A DNA stretch of 64,000 nt. It comes from Curvibacter microcysteis (lineage in GTDB: Bacteria; Pseudomonadota; Gammaproteobacteria; Burkholderiales; Burkholderiaceae_C). The DNA is taken from NCBI RefSeq assembly GCF_028649455.1, contig NZ_JAQSIO010000004.1:248001-312000 (forward strand), read 5' to 3'. A program made the translations under genes and the position numbers. The notes under the pieces were generated by a model. That model searched no databases and was not told where the DNA came from. It was given only the letters and a program-made list of their open reading frames with translations. This document shows, one piece after another, positions 38,811-47,054 of this stretch (positions are counted from its first letter, which is position 1; every line of letters begins with the position of its first letter).

Positions 38811-38851
38811 ATGATTTCACTCGTCCAAAAATGCAACCAATGGAGCCCACC

Positions 38852-39772
38852 ATGCTAGACCTGAACGACGTGGCCATCTTTGTGCAGGTGGTCCGATTTG
38901 GCAGCTTTGCCGAGGCCTCGCGCCGCCTGGGTGTGCCCCGAAACACGCTGAGCCGCCGGCTCCAGCAGCTTGAAGCTCAATTGGGAACCCGACTGATGCA
39001 GCGCTCCACCCGCCAGCTCACGCTCACCAGCGCGGGACAGGTGTTTCTGGAGCGCTGCAGCGGCGCAGTCGAAGGATTGATGGATGCAGGCGAGGAACTG
39101 TTGGCGGTGAACCAGGAGCCCGCTGGGCTGGTGCGGGTTGCGGCACCCGCTGATTTTTTTGATTTTTTCTCGATGGAATGGCTGAACGAGTTCCTGATCG
39201 CGCATCCCAAAGTGAGGGTGGAGTTTGTGTTGAGTGACGGGCGCGCCGACCTGATTGCGGAGAGGATTGATGTCGCCTTTCGGGGCGGCATCCTGGAGGA
39301 CTCGGGCTTGTTTGCCCGCAAGGTGCTGGACGCCGGCACCGACGGTCTGGTGGCCAGCCCCGCTTACATCACCCGCCGGGGTGCTCCGACGACACTGCAA
39401 GACTTGCCCAACCACGATTGCCTCGTGTTCGGGCACCCCAGCGGCAAGGCCACCTGGCGTGTGGTGGGGCCAGGTGCAGAGTCGGCTGAAGTGCAGGTGG
39501 CGGGCCGGTTCAGCGGCAACACGGCGCAGGCCTTGCGCAAGGCCGCACTGGCGGGCCTGGGCATTGCGCTTTTACCCTCGACGCTGACACATCGGGACCT
39601 GCGCGCGGGTCGACTTGTGCCTGTGCTCCCTCAGTACCACCGGCAGGGCCACGGCGTGCACATGGTCTATCCCAGCAAGCACTACCTGCCACGAGCAGTG
39701 GCTGCCTTCATCGATCTGGTGATCCAAAAAATGGGGTCACTTCAAGAGCTTCCGCCGGAGCCCAACGGCTGA
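38852..39772 (+). CDS. LysR-family regulator (AaeR/DmlR-like)
   Basis: Regulator of 306 aa. The helix-turn-helix is MLDLNDVAIFVQVVRFGSFAEASRRLGVPRNTLSRRLQQLEAQL. The effector domain contains VRVAAPADFFDFFSMEWLNEFL and the typical IDVAFRGGILEDS. Of three in-frame ATGs (38831, 38840, 38852) the last has GGAG seven bases upstream and fits the family start. It probably controls the divergent pirin and reductase genes; the effector is unknown. Confidence 0.9.
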   Translation: MLDLNDVAIFVQVVRFGSFAEASRRLGVPRNTLSRRLQQLEAQLGTRLMQRSTRQLTLTSAGQVFLERCSGAVEGLMDAGEELLAVNQEPAGLVRVAAPADFFDFFSMEWLNEFLIAHPKVRVEFVLSDGRADLIAERIDVAFRGGILEDSGLFARKVLDAGTDGLVASPAYITRRGAPTTLQDLPNHDCLVFGHPSGKATWRVVGPGAESAEVQVAGRFSGNTAQALRKAALAGLGIALLPSTLTHRDLRAGRLVPVLPQYHRQGHGVHMVYPSKHYLPRAVAAFIDLVIQKMGSLQELPPEPNG

Positions 39773-40001
39773 GCGGACATGGGCCGTCTGACCAAGTGGG
39801 GAGCACATGTGCGGCCCTGAAAGCGAGCGCCATGTTCGGCGAATTCACACAGCTTCACCCGATCGACACAGTGCCAGCCCGGGGTTCACAAAACCTCACC
39901 AGGAGGACATTCGCTTGTGACGGGGCGCGCTGAAGATCGGCGCACTGCCTGCGTCGGGCCTCTTGGCGCAGGCCCTGTGACACCTCTTCAGAAACCACCG
40001 C

Positions 40002-41312
40002 ATGAAACGCCCTTCCAGCCTTGCCCACGACACCGCCGCCCTGAGCCGCCGCCACTGCCTGCTGGCCCTGACCAGCCTGGGCGCCAGCCCCTGGTTGACG
40101 GCCTGCGGGGCCAGTGACGGCAGCGCCAAAATCCGCCTGGTCAACGCCACCCAAGGCGTGACGCAGCTCAGCGCCTACCTGGACACCGACACCTTGGCCA
40201 GCGCCGTGACGGCCGCCGCGGCCAGCAGTTACCACGGCGCCGACCCCGACACCTACACCCTGGGCGTGCGCAGCACCGGCAGCGCGGTCAACAGCGTGGA
40301 AGCCTCGCTGACACTGGCCAAGGACAGCTACACCACCGTGGTGACCATGGGCACGCAGAGCTCCCTCACCACGACCGTCTACACCGAAAGCGAAAGCAGC
40401 CCCTCCAGCGGCTACGCCAAGCTGCGCCTGATCAACGGCCTGCAGATTGGCGACGCGGTCGACGTCTACGTGACCAGCACCACCACCACCGCACTGAGCA
40501 GCGAGACCGCCGCCATCAGCAACGTGACCGAGAGCAGCACCAGCGCCTTCCGCAGCATCACCAAAGGCACCTACAGCCTGTGGGTGACGGGCTATGGCGA
40601 CAAAACCGACCTGCGCGCCTACGTGGCCAGCATCACCTTGGCCGACCAGGGCATTGAGACCCTGGTGCTGGCCCCCACGCACAGCGCCAAGCTGGCCGAC
40701 ATCGTGCGCCTGCCGCAGCAAAACACCGCCACCACGCTGGCCAACACGCTGACGCGGGTGCGCTTTGTCAACGCGGCGGCCTCGGGCACGGCCGCCACCC
40801 CGGCGGTGGACGGCAGCGCCGCCACCAGCTCGGCCATCGGCGGCTATGGCGTGTCGTCGTATGTGCAGTTGACCGCGGGCACGCGCACAGTGGCGTTCAC
40901 CGCCGGGGGCAGTTCGGTGAGCAGCTCACTGACCTTGAGCGCGGGCTACGACATGACCTGCGCCTTGGTGCTGGACAGCGCCGGCAACCTGGCCATCGTC
41001 AGCCTGACCGATGACAACTTCCCGGCCACCAGCAGCACCAAGTCCAAGATCCGCCTGGTCAATCTGGCCTCGGCGGCGGGCAGCGCGCAGCTGACCTACA
41101 ACGGGGGCTCACTGCTGAGTGACTACACGGCCGCGCGCAGCGCCTCCAGCTACACCAGCTTCACGGCGGGCGAGTACGACTTTGTGGTCAGCGCCAGCGG
41201 CGGCAGCAGCCTGACCCAGGCCAGCTACACCAGCGCCGCGCAGGCGGTGTATTCGGCCTTTGCCTTTGGCTCGTCCGCGATCAGCAAGTTCACCCTGCTG
41301 CAGGACCAGTGA
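40002..41312 (+). CDS. Repeat lipoprotein, DUF4397-like
   Basis: Secreted or anchored protein of 436 aa. The leader has RRHCLLALTSLGASPWLTAC: twin Arg and a lipobox-like LTAC, so it is probably a lipoprotein. The mature part is Ser/Thr/Ala-rich beta-type sequence with four repeats beginning AKIRLVNATQG, AKLRLINGLQIG, TRVRFVNAAASG and SKIRLVNLASAAG. Each has the form xRhhNhxxx and a later GxYxhxV-type strand, like DUF4397. Such proteins are cell-envelope proteins without known activity. No clear ribosome site precedes the ATG. Neighbours give no functional hint. Confidence 0.8.
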   Translation: MKRPSSLAHDTAALSRRHCLLALTSLGASPWLTACGASDGSAKIRLVNATQGVTQLSAYLDTDTLASAVTAAAASSYHGADPDTYTLGVRSTGSAVNSVEASLTLAKDSYTTVVTMGTQSSLTTTVYTESESSPSSGYAKLRLINGLQIGDAVDVYVTSTTTTALSSETAAISNVTESSTSAFRSITKGTYSLWVTGYGDKTDLRAYVASITLADQGIETLVLAPTHSAKLADIVRLPQQNTATTLANTLTRVRFVNAAASGTAATPAVDGSAATSSAIGGYGVSSYVQLTAGTRTVAFTAGGSSVSSSLTLSAGYDMTCALVLDSAGNLAIVSLTDDNFPATSSTKSKIRLVNLASAAGSAQLTYNGGSLLSDYTAARSASSYTSFTAGEYDFVVSASGGSSLTQASYTSAAQAVYSAFAFGSSAISKFTLLQDQ

Positions 41313-41326
41313 GTCCGTGAGACGCC

Positions 41327-42238
41327 TCAGCCCAGGCGCTGCAGGGCCTGGGCCCAGCGCCCGGCCATGGCCGGTGAATTGAGGCAACTGCAGCGGTGGC
41401 CTGCGCTCCACACGGCACGCTCCATGAGTTGGATGTCTGCCTCGTGTTGGCGCGCCACATGCGGGTCCTCAAAGAAGACCACCTTCTCACAGGCCCCGTC
41501 CAGCACCAGCTCGGCGATCTGCGCGTCGCCCCCCAGCGGGCCGCTTTGGTAGCGTGTCACCCAGGCTTGGCTGGCGGGCCAGCCGCGCGACCAGGCCAGC
41601 TCGTTGAGCAAGCCCCCCGTGGTGCCGGTGGCCACCCGGGCCTCGTAGCGCGACAGCAAGTCAAAGTGCGCGTCGGCAAAAGCCACCATCTCGCGCTTGC
41701 GCGCGTCGTGGGCGATCAAGGCCACGGTCTGCTCTTCCAAGGCCAATGCCGGGGCCAGGCCGGCCACCTGCTCGGGCGGCAGGCCGGCGTTCAAGGCCTC
41801 GACCGCCACCCATTCCAGGGCGCCAGCCAGGGTCGGTACAAAAGGCTTGCCATGGGTCACGCACTGGCGCTTCAAGGCCTGGGCCTCGGGGAAGGTGGAG
41901 GACGGGTCCACCGGGTCCATCAGGAACACCACGCCGTCGAGTGCGTCACCGGGCAGCAAGCCTCCAGCCACCCGCGACACCACACGCATCAAGCCCCCTT
42001 CGCGCCCATTGGGCAGGCGATGCAGGCCGGGGTAGTCCAGCAGTTGCTCGTCGCGCAGCAAGGCGTCAAATGCGCCGCCCACCACGTACAGCTCCAGCTT
42101 CAAGGCGCGCAGCAAGGGCTCGCAGGCTTGCGCCCACTGGGTCAGGGCACTGCTCGCATGGTGGCGGTGCAGGCGATGCGCGATCAGGCCAAAGCGACGC
42201 GGGGCCAGGGGAAGGTCGGAGGAGGAGGACGCGGTCAT
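41327..42238 (-). CDS. Tandem methylglyoxal-synthase-like protein
   Basis: Protein of 303 aa, twice the length of MgsA (about 150). Residues 170-290 match methylglyoxal synthase with its active-site set: His177, Asp178 and Lys181 (AHDARK), Thr204/206/207 (ATGTTGG), Asp238 (SGPLGGD), Asp258 (FFEDP), His265 and Asp268 (QHEAD). Residues 14-144 look like a second, degenerate copy (GLIAHRLHR, GVVFLMDPVD) in which the His-Asp pair is lost. If active it would convert dihydroxyacetone phosphate to methylglyoxal. The ATG at 42238 was chosen; a TTG nine bases upstream is the alternative. Confidence 0.82.
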   Translation of the reverse strand: MTASSSSDLPLAPRRFGLIAHRLHRHHASSALTQWAQACEPLLRALKLELYVVGGAFDALLRDEQLLDYPGLHRLPNGREGGLMRVVSRVAGGLLPGDALDGVVFLMDPVDPSSTFPEAQALKRQCVTHGKPFVPTLAGALEWVAVEALNAGLPPEQVAGLAPALALEEQTVALIAHDARKREMVAFADAHFDLLSRYEARVATGTTGGLLNELAWSRGWPASQAWVTRYQSGPLGGDAQIAELVLDGACEKVVFFEDPHVARQHEADIQLMERAVWSAGHRCSCLNSPAMAGRWAQALQRLG

Positions 42239-42319
42239 GGAGGTCAAGAGGTGAGTAGCAAGCGGGCAAAGGCCCAGGCAGGCCCCGCAGGGGTCACAAC
42301 GCCAAGGCGGCGGGCCGGC

Positions 42320-42547
42320 TCAAGGCGAGCGGTGCAGGCGCGGGGCCGACAGCGCGACGATCTGGTCGGCCACCACCTCGTCCACATTCTTCAGGCGCGG
42401 CGCACCCGGCGCCAGCAAGGCCGCTTGCAGGCGGCGCAAGTCGCCCACAGTGGGCGCGACCTTGATCTGGCCGATGGCGGCCTGGGCATTGCCTGCCTTG
42501 AGCAAGGCCATCACCTTGAGCGTCCATTCGTTGTTGTTTTTCGCCAT
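42320..42547 (-). CDS. Small protein of unknown function
   Basis: A 75-residue protein that I do not recognise. It begins MAKNNNEWTLKVMALLKAGNAQAAIGQIKVAP, is helical and basic, and has no Cys and no membrane segment. AAGGAAATC directly precedes the ATG, giving a good ribosome site. It lies 81 bases upstream of the methylglyoxal-synthase-like gene on the same strand and may be co-transcribed. Confidence 0.7.
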   Translation of the reverse strand: MAKNNNEWTLKVMALLKAGNAQAAIGQIKVAPTVGDLRRLQAALLAPGAPRLKNVDEVVADQIVALSAPRLHRSP

Positions 42548-42616
42548 GATTTCCTTTCAATCAGCCACCCCGCCAATGCGGGTAGCATTCGGCAGCACTT
42601 TAACGCCCCCAGCACC

Positions 42617-42871
42617 ATGGCCACGCAAACCATCACCATCGACGGCTACAAGCTGTTCCCCTCGCCCCGCAACGAACACCGGGTGGTGTTTGAACACCAG
42701 CTCTTCCTGCCCTACCCCTATGCCCTGATCGATCTGCCCAGCTACAACCTGGGCGGCAAGTACAGCCTGTTTGCGGCCTGCCGCCTCAGCGACATGAAGA
42801 TGGGGCAGATGGTGACCTTTGAGCAGCCCGAGGACGAGGCCCGCTTCAAAAGCCGTTTCGTCCCGGACTGA
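42617..42871 (+). CDS. Small protein of unknown function
   Basis: An 84-residue protein, beginning MATQTITIDGYKLFPSPRNE and rich in aromatic residues (HQLFLPYPYALIDLPSYNLGGKYSLFAACRL). Not assignable. It is 69 bases from the divergent 75-residue gene and 7 bases before the next gene, so it forms a pair with the 123-residue protein. The even codon usage and absence of frame breaks support a real gene. Confidence 0.65.
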   Translation: MATQTITIDGYKLFPSPRNEHRVVFEHQLFLPYPYALIDLPSYNLGGKYSLFAACRLSDMKMGQMVTFEQPEDEARFKSRFVPD

Positions 42872-42878
42872 GCGCACC

Positions 42879-43250
42879 ATGAGCCTGTCCATGGAAGACG
42901 AGAACCAGATCTGGGTGCCGCCCAGCTTCATCGCCGTGTTCAGCGACGCGCGCCAGCGCCTGCGCGAGCCCAGCGAGGTGGTTCGCCAGCGCTATGAGCT
43001 GTGTGAGGACCTGGCCAATCAGTTGGTGGAACATGCCCAGTTGCTCTACCACGCCCAGGCCCCGTCGGAGTCGGGCATCTTGCTGAGCCTGCACGCGGGC
43101 CTGCGCAGCCCGGACGCCGGCGTCAGCCCGGGCGAAGCCGACTGGGTGGTGAGCCGCCTGGCCGAGCTGTTGAACTGGGACTGCCCGGCCCTGCCGGCCG
43201 CCACCGATCCCGGCGCCACGGAAGTCGCGCCGGACAGCCCAGCGGGCTGA
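42879..43250 (+). CDS. Conserved hypothetical protein
   Basis: A 123-residue protein with IWVPPSFIAVFSDARQRLREPSEVVRQRYELCEDLANQLVEHA and a C-terminal SPGEADWVVSRLAELLNWDC segment. I recall similar Burkholderiales proteins that are sometimes labelled ATPase with chaperone activity, but no Walker motif is present, so that label is not supported by the sequence. Start at 42879 follows the preceding stop by 7 bases. Convergent with moaD. Confidence 0.7.
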   Translation: MSLSMEDENQIWVPPSFIAVFSDARQRLREPSEVVRQRYELCEDLANQLVEHAQLLYHAQAPSESGILLSLHAGLRSPDAGVSPGEADWVVSRLAELLNWDCPALPAATDPGATEVAPDSPAG

Positions 43251-43284
43251 ACGCCAAAGCCGCCAGCCGCAGCGCAGCGCGGCC

Positions 43285-43548
43285 TCAGCCGCCGGTGACT
43301 GGCGGAAAAAACGCGACTTCCGCGCCTGGCACCAGGGCCGCGCTTTCATCGCTCAAATCCTGGTTCAGCGCCAGGCGCACCGGGCGCTGGCGCGACAAGG
43401 CCTCGGCATAGGCACCGCCGCGCGCGATCAACTCGTCGCGCAGCGCGCCCAGGGTGGGCGCCTCGGTGGTCCAGGGCTCCGAGCCTTGGCCCAGGGCCTC
43501 GCGGATGGAGGCGAAATAGCGCAGGGTCAACGTCAAAGAGGTGTTCAT
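43285..43548 (-). CDS. moaD: Molybdopterin synthase sulfur carrier MoaD
   Basis: Ubiquitin-like small subunit, 87 aa, ending in the Gly-Gly that is converted to thiocarboxylate (PPVTGG). The beta-grasp core LTLRYFASIREALG and EVAFFPPV are typical. The ATG overlaps the moeA stop (ATGA). The partner moaE is missing from its usual place directly downstream. Confidence 0.94.
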   Translation of the reverse strand: MNTSLTLTLRYFASIREALGQGSEPWTTEAPTLGALRDELIARGGAYAEALSRQRPVRLALNQDLSDESAALVPGAEVAFFPPVTGG

Positions 43549-44810
43549 GCCAGCAGCTCCGCAAACGAAATGAAGGGCACCAGATCGCCGTGCGCGATGC
43601 GCGTGCCGGGGGCGTTGTCGACCACACCGTCGCCCCAGACCGCCGAGGTCAGCACGCCCGAGCCTTGGTTGGCAAACAGGTCCAGGCCACCTTGCGGGTT
43701 GCGCCAGACGCGCAAGAACTCGCGGCGCTTGTCGGCCTTGCCCCACACAAAATGGGCTGGCAGCGCCACCGGTTTCGGTGCCACGTCCTGCACCCCCTGC
43801 AAGCGCAGCAAGAAGGGCCGCACCAGCAGCAAGAAGGTGATGAAGCTCGACACCGGGTTGCCCGGCAGGCCGACGAAATGGCTTTGCGCCACGCGGCCAT
43901 AGGCAAAGGGCTTGCCCGGCTTGATGGCCAGCTGCCACAGGTGCAGCTCGCCCAGGGCCTGCACTGCGGGCTTGACGTGGTCTTCTTCGCCCACGCTGAC
44001 GCCGCCGCTGGTGAGGATCAGGTCATGGCCTTGCGCGGCCTCGGCCAGGGTGCGCTGGGTGGCGGCCAGGTCGTCAGGCACGATGCCCAGGTCGCTGACC
44101 TCGCAGCCCATGCGCAGCAACAAGGCGCGCAAGAAAAAGCGGTTGGAGTTGTAGATGGCACCTGCGGGCAGCTGCTCGGGGGCGACTTCGCCGGGCATGA
44201 CCAGCTCATCGCCGGTGGAGAACAAAGCCACGCGGGGCCGCCGCGCCACCGACAAGGTGGCACGCCCCACGCTGGCGGCCAAACCCAGCGAGGCGGGGTG
44301 CAAGCGCTGGCCCGCGCTCAGCACGGCCCGGCCCAGGGCCACGTCCTCGCCCGCACGACGGATGGCCAGGCCCGGGCGCGGCAGCACCTTCAAACGCACC
44401 AGGGGGGTGCCGGCGGCGTCGCTCAAGGCTTCGCAATCTTCTTGCATCAGCACCGCGTCGGCCCCGGGCGGGATCGGCGCGCCGGTGAAGATGCGCGCGG
44501 CCGTGCCAGGCTGCAGGGGCTGGGGCACGGCACCCGCTGCGATGCGCTGGGATACCGGCAGCACCGCGCCTTCGGCGGCCACGTCGGCGCAGCGCAGGGC
44601 ATAGCCGTCCATGGCACTGTTGTCGTGCGGCGGTACTTGCAAGGGGGACAGCACCTCTTCAGCCAACACGCGACCATCGGCCTCGAAGGTGGACACCGAC
44701 TCGCTGGCCCAGGGCAGACCGTCCAGCGGTCGCGCATAAGCCAGCAGCTCGCTGAGCACCTCATCCAGGGGGCGCAGGGGTTTGAAAGCAGGGACGGCAG
44801 GGGCGTTCAT
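43545..44810 (-). CDS. moeA: Molybdopterin molybdenumtransferase MoeA
   Basis: Inserts molybdate into adenylated molybdopterin, 421 aa. Recognisable: VPPHDNSAMDGYALR near the N terminus, IFTGAPIPPGADAVLMQEDC, the central MoCF-binding domain (ALFSTGDELVMPGE and ILTSGGVSVGEEDHV) and KPGKPFAYG and GLPGNPVSSF near the end, with a C-terminal domain after it. Overlaps mobB and moaD by four bases on either side. Confidence 0.96.
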   Translation of the reverse strand: MNAPAVPAFKPLRPLDEVLSELLAYARPLDGLPWASESVSTFEADGRVLAEEVLSPLQVPPHDNSAMDGYALRCADVAAEGAVLPVSQRIAAGAVPQPLQPGTAARIFTGAPIPPGADAVLMQEDCEALSDAAGTPLVRLKVLPRPGLAIRRAGEDVALGRAVLSAGQRLHPASLGLAASVGRATLSVARRPRVALFSTGDELVMPGEVAPEQLPAGAIYNSNRFFLRALLLRMGCEVSDLGIVPDDLAATQRTLAEAAQGHDLILTSGGVSVGEEDHVKPAVQALGELHLWQLAIKPGKPFAYGRVAQSHFVGLPGNPVSSFITFLLLVRPFLLRLQGVQDVAPKPVALPAHFVWGKADKRREFLRVWRNPQGGLDLFANQGSGVLTSAVWGDGVVDNAPGTRIAHGDLVPFISFAELLA

Positions 44811-45352
44811 GTGCGGTTCTCAAACGTGTATTCGAATCGGTCGCCCTGGTCGACCAGCCAGGCGGCCACGGCCTCGGGCTGGTTCAGGTCGAGCACGGGG
44901 CGGCCGGTGGGCACGGGCAGTTGCTCGGGCGCGTCGGTGGCGATGGCCACGATGAAGTCGTCGTCGGGGTAGCGCGCCGGGTGGCCGGCGAAGTCAGCGG
45001 TCGGGGCGCGCCAGACCTCGACCTTGAGCAGGTCGCTTTCCTTGAAGCCCTCGACCAGCACCCAGTCCACGCCCTCGTACAGCTCGGCCAGCATCTGGTG
45101 CACGGTCAGGCGGTAGGGTTGCTCGTACTCGCGCATCAGGGCCAGGCGGTGCTCGCTGGCCACCACCACCTCGAAGGCACCGGCCTGGCGGTGGCGCCAG
45201 GTGTCCTTGCCCGGGTGGTCGATGTCAAAACGGTGGTGTGCGTGCTTGACCACGGACACGCGCAGCCCGCGTTGGCGCAAGGCGGGGATCACTTGCTCCA
45301 GCAAAGTGGTCTTGCCCGAGCCTGAATAACCTGCAAAGCCTACGACCTTCAT
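44807..45352 (-). CDS. mobB: Molybdopterin-guanine dinucleotide biosynthesis protein MobB
   Basis: GTP-binding accessory protein for bis-MGD formation, 181 aa. P-loop GYSGSGKTT at residues 8-16, then VSVVKHAHHRFDIDHPGKDTWRHRQAGA and VLVEGFKESDLLKVEV, all family features. First gene of mobB-moeA-moaD, behind a terminator that closes the thrC transcript, so it should have its own promoter in the 163-base gap. Confidence 0.95.
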   Translation of the reverse strand: MKVVGFAGYSGSGKTTLLEQVIPALRQRGLRVSVVKHAHHRFDIDHPGKDTWRHRQAGAFEVVVASEHRLALMREYEQPYRLTVHQMLAELYEGVDWVLVEGFKESDLLKVEVWRAPTADFAGHPARYPDDDFIVAIATDAPEQLPVPTGRPVLDLNQPEAVAAWLVDQGDRFEYTFENRT

Positions 45353-45451
45353 GTTTGTCTCCGGTGTGCGTTCGGGGCCCGGGTCGCGGGCGCGCCAACG
45401 CAGGGGTTGTTGTGGTCACGGCGGTCGCCGCTGCGGGCCCGGGCCAGGATG

Positions 45452-45478
45452 GCAAAAAGCCAGCGCAGGCGCTGGCTT
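45452..45478 (-). terminator. Terminator after thrC
   Basis: On the minus strand AGCCAGC-GCCTGC-GCTGGCT is followed by TTTTTG. The stem continues into the loop by two further pairs. It lies 38 bases beyond the thrC stop and separates thrC from mobB. Confidence 0.85.
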
Positions 45479-45515
45479 GGCGGGTCCACGCGGGCGGCAC
45501 CTCCGGTGCCGGGGT

Positions 45516-46946
45516 TCAGGGGCAGTGCGACTCGATGTAGGCCTTGACCACCGCCACGTCGGCCGGGATCACCTTGACCTTCTTGGGCAGGGCCTCGATG
45601 CCTTCAAAGCGGGCCGGGCGCTCGGGCTCGTGGCCCAGGGCTTCGGCGATGGTGGCGGCAAACTTGATGGGCAAGGCCGTTTCGAGCACGATCATCGGCA
45701 CGTCGGCCGGGCCGCGCTGCTCGCGGGCCACCTTGACCCCATCGGCCGTGTGGGTGTCGACGGTCACGCCATGGCGGCTGAAGTTGTCGCGGATGGTGGC
45801 CAGTCGGTCGGCATGGGTGCTGCGGCCGCTGGCAAAGCCATAGCGGCTGGCGGCCTGGGCGAACAAGGGGTCGGCGCTGAGGTCAAAGCGACCCTGGCTG
45901 GACAGCTGCTCGCCGAACAGGCGCTTGGTGCGCGCCGCGTCACGGCCCAGCAGGTCGAACACAAAGCGCTCGAAGTTGCTGGCCTTGGAGATGTCCATCG
46001 AAGGGCTGGAGGTCTCGTGCGTGTCGGCGCTGCCGCGCACGCGGTAGACACCGGTGCGGAAGAACTCGTCGAGCACGTCGTTTTCGTTGGTGGCCACCAC
46101 CAGGCGCTCGATGGGCAGGCCCATCATGCGCGCCACATGGCCGGCGCAGACATTGCCGAAGTTGCCCGAGGGCACAGTGAAGCTGACCTTTTGCGCATTG
46201 CGCTCGGTGGCCTGGATGTAGCCGGCAAAGTAATACACCACCTGGGCCAGCAGGCGGGCCCAGTTGATGGAGTTGACGGTGCCAATCTTGTACTTGCGCT
46301 TGAACTCGAGGTCGTTGGAGACCGCCTTGACGAGGTCCTGGCAGTCGTCGAACACGCCTTCCACGGCCAGGTTGTGGATGTTCTCGTCCTGCAGGCTGAA
46401 CATCTGTGCCTGCTGGAACGGGCTCATGCGGCCATTCGGGCTGGTCATGAAGACGCGCACGCCCTTCTTGCCGCGCATGGCGTATTCCGCCGCGCTGCCG
46501 GTGTCACCCGAGGTGGCACCAAAGATATTCAGCTCTTCGCCGCGGCGTGCGAGTTCGTATTCGAACAGGTTGCCCAGCAACTGCATGGCCATGTCCTTGA
46601 AGGCCAGCGTCGGGCCGTTGGACAGGGCTTCGAGCCACAGGCCATCTTCGAGGTGGCGCAGCGGCACGATCTCACCGGTGCCAAACACCTCGGCGGTGTA
46701 GGTCTTGTGGCAAAGGGCCTGGAGGTCGGCGGCTGGGATGTCGTCGATGTAGAGCGACAGGATCTCAAACGCCAGCTCGGCATAGCCTTGCTCGTGGTAC
46801 ACCGAGCGCCAGCGCGTCAGCGTGGCGTCGTCCACTTGCGGGTAGTGCTCGGGCAGGTAAAGGCCGCCATCGGGCGCCAGACCTTCGAGCAGGATTTCAC
46901 AAAAACGCTTGCGGTCGGCATGACCTCGGGTGCTCAGGTACTTCAC
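45516..46946 (-). CDS. thrC: Threonine synthase
   Basis: PLP enzyme making threonine from O-phosphohomoserine, 476 aa. The PLP lysine lies in GPTLAFKDMAMQ, with GATSGDTGSAAEYA and the phosphate-binding VPSGNFGNV further on. The start I prefer is GTG at 46946 (M)KYLSTRGHADR, which matches the usual N terminus and has AGGA about seven bases upstream. Longer reading uses TTG. Follows hom by 108 bases. Confidence 0.95.
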   Translation of the reverse strand: MKYLSTRGHADRKRFCEILLEGLAPDGGLYLPEHYPQVDDATLTRWRSVYHEQGYAELAFEILSLYIDDIPAADLQALCHKTYTAEVFGTGEIVPLRHLEDGLWLEALSNGPTLAFKDMAMQLLGNLFEYELARRGEELNIFGATSGDTGSAAEYAMRGKKGVRVFMTSPNGRMSPFQQAQMFSLQDENIHNLAVEGVFDDCQDLVKAVSNDLEFKRKYKIGTVNSINWARLLAQVVYYFAGYIQATERNAQKVSFTVPSGNFGNVCAGHVARMMGLPIERLVVATNENDVLDEFFRTGVYRVRGSADTHETSSPSMDISKASNFERFVFDLLGRDAARTKRLFGEQLSSQGRFDLSADPLFAQAASRYGFASGRSTHADRLATIRDNFSRHGVTVDTHTADGVKVAREQRGPADVPMIVLETALPIKFAATIAEALGHEPERPARFEGIEALPKKVKVIPADVAVVKAYIESHCP

Positions 46947-47054
46947 GGTCTGTTCCTGTTCCAACAATTCAGGGGCGACCTGCCGCGGACACGGTCAGAT
47001 CGCCATTTTGACGCAGCCGCCGGGCCCGGGTCCGGGCACTTGCGGCGCGGGGCC

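Noticed and set aside
39901..40117. AGGAGG followed by GTG at 39917 and a 66-codon frame
   Set aside because: The spacing is long, the product is Pro/Arg-rich and overlaps the lipoprotein gene in another frame. No support for a leader peptide.
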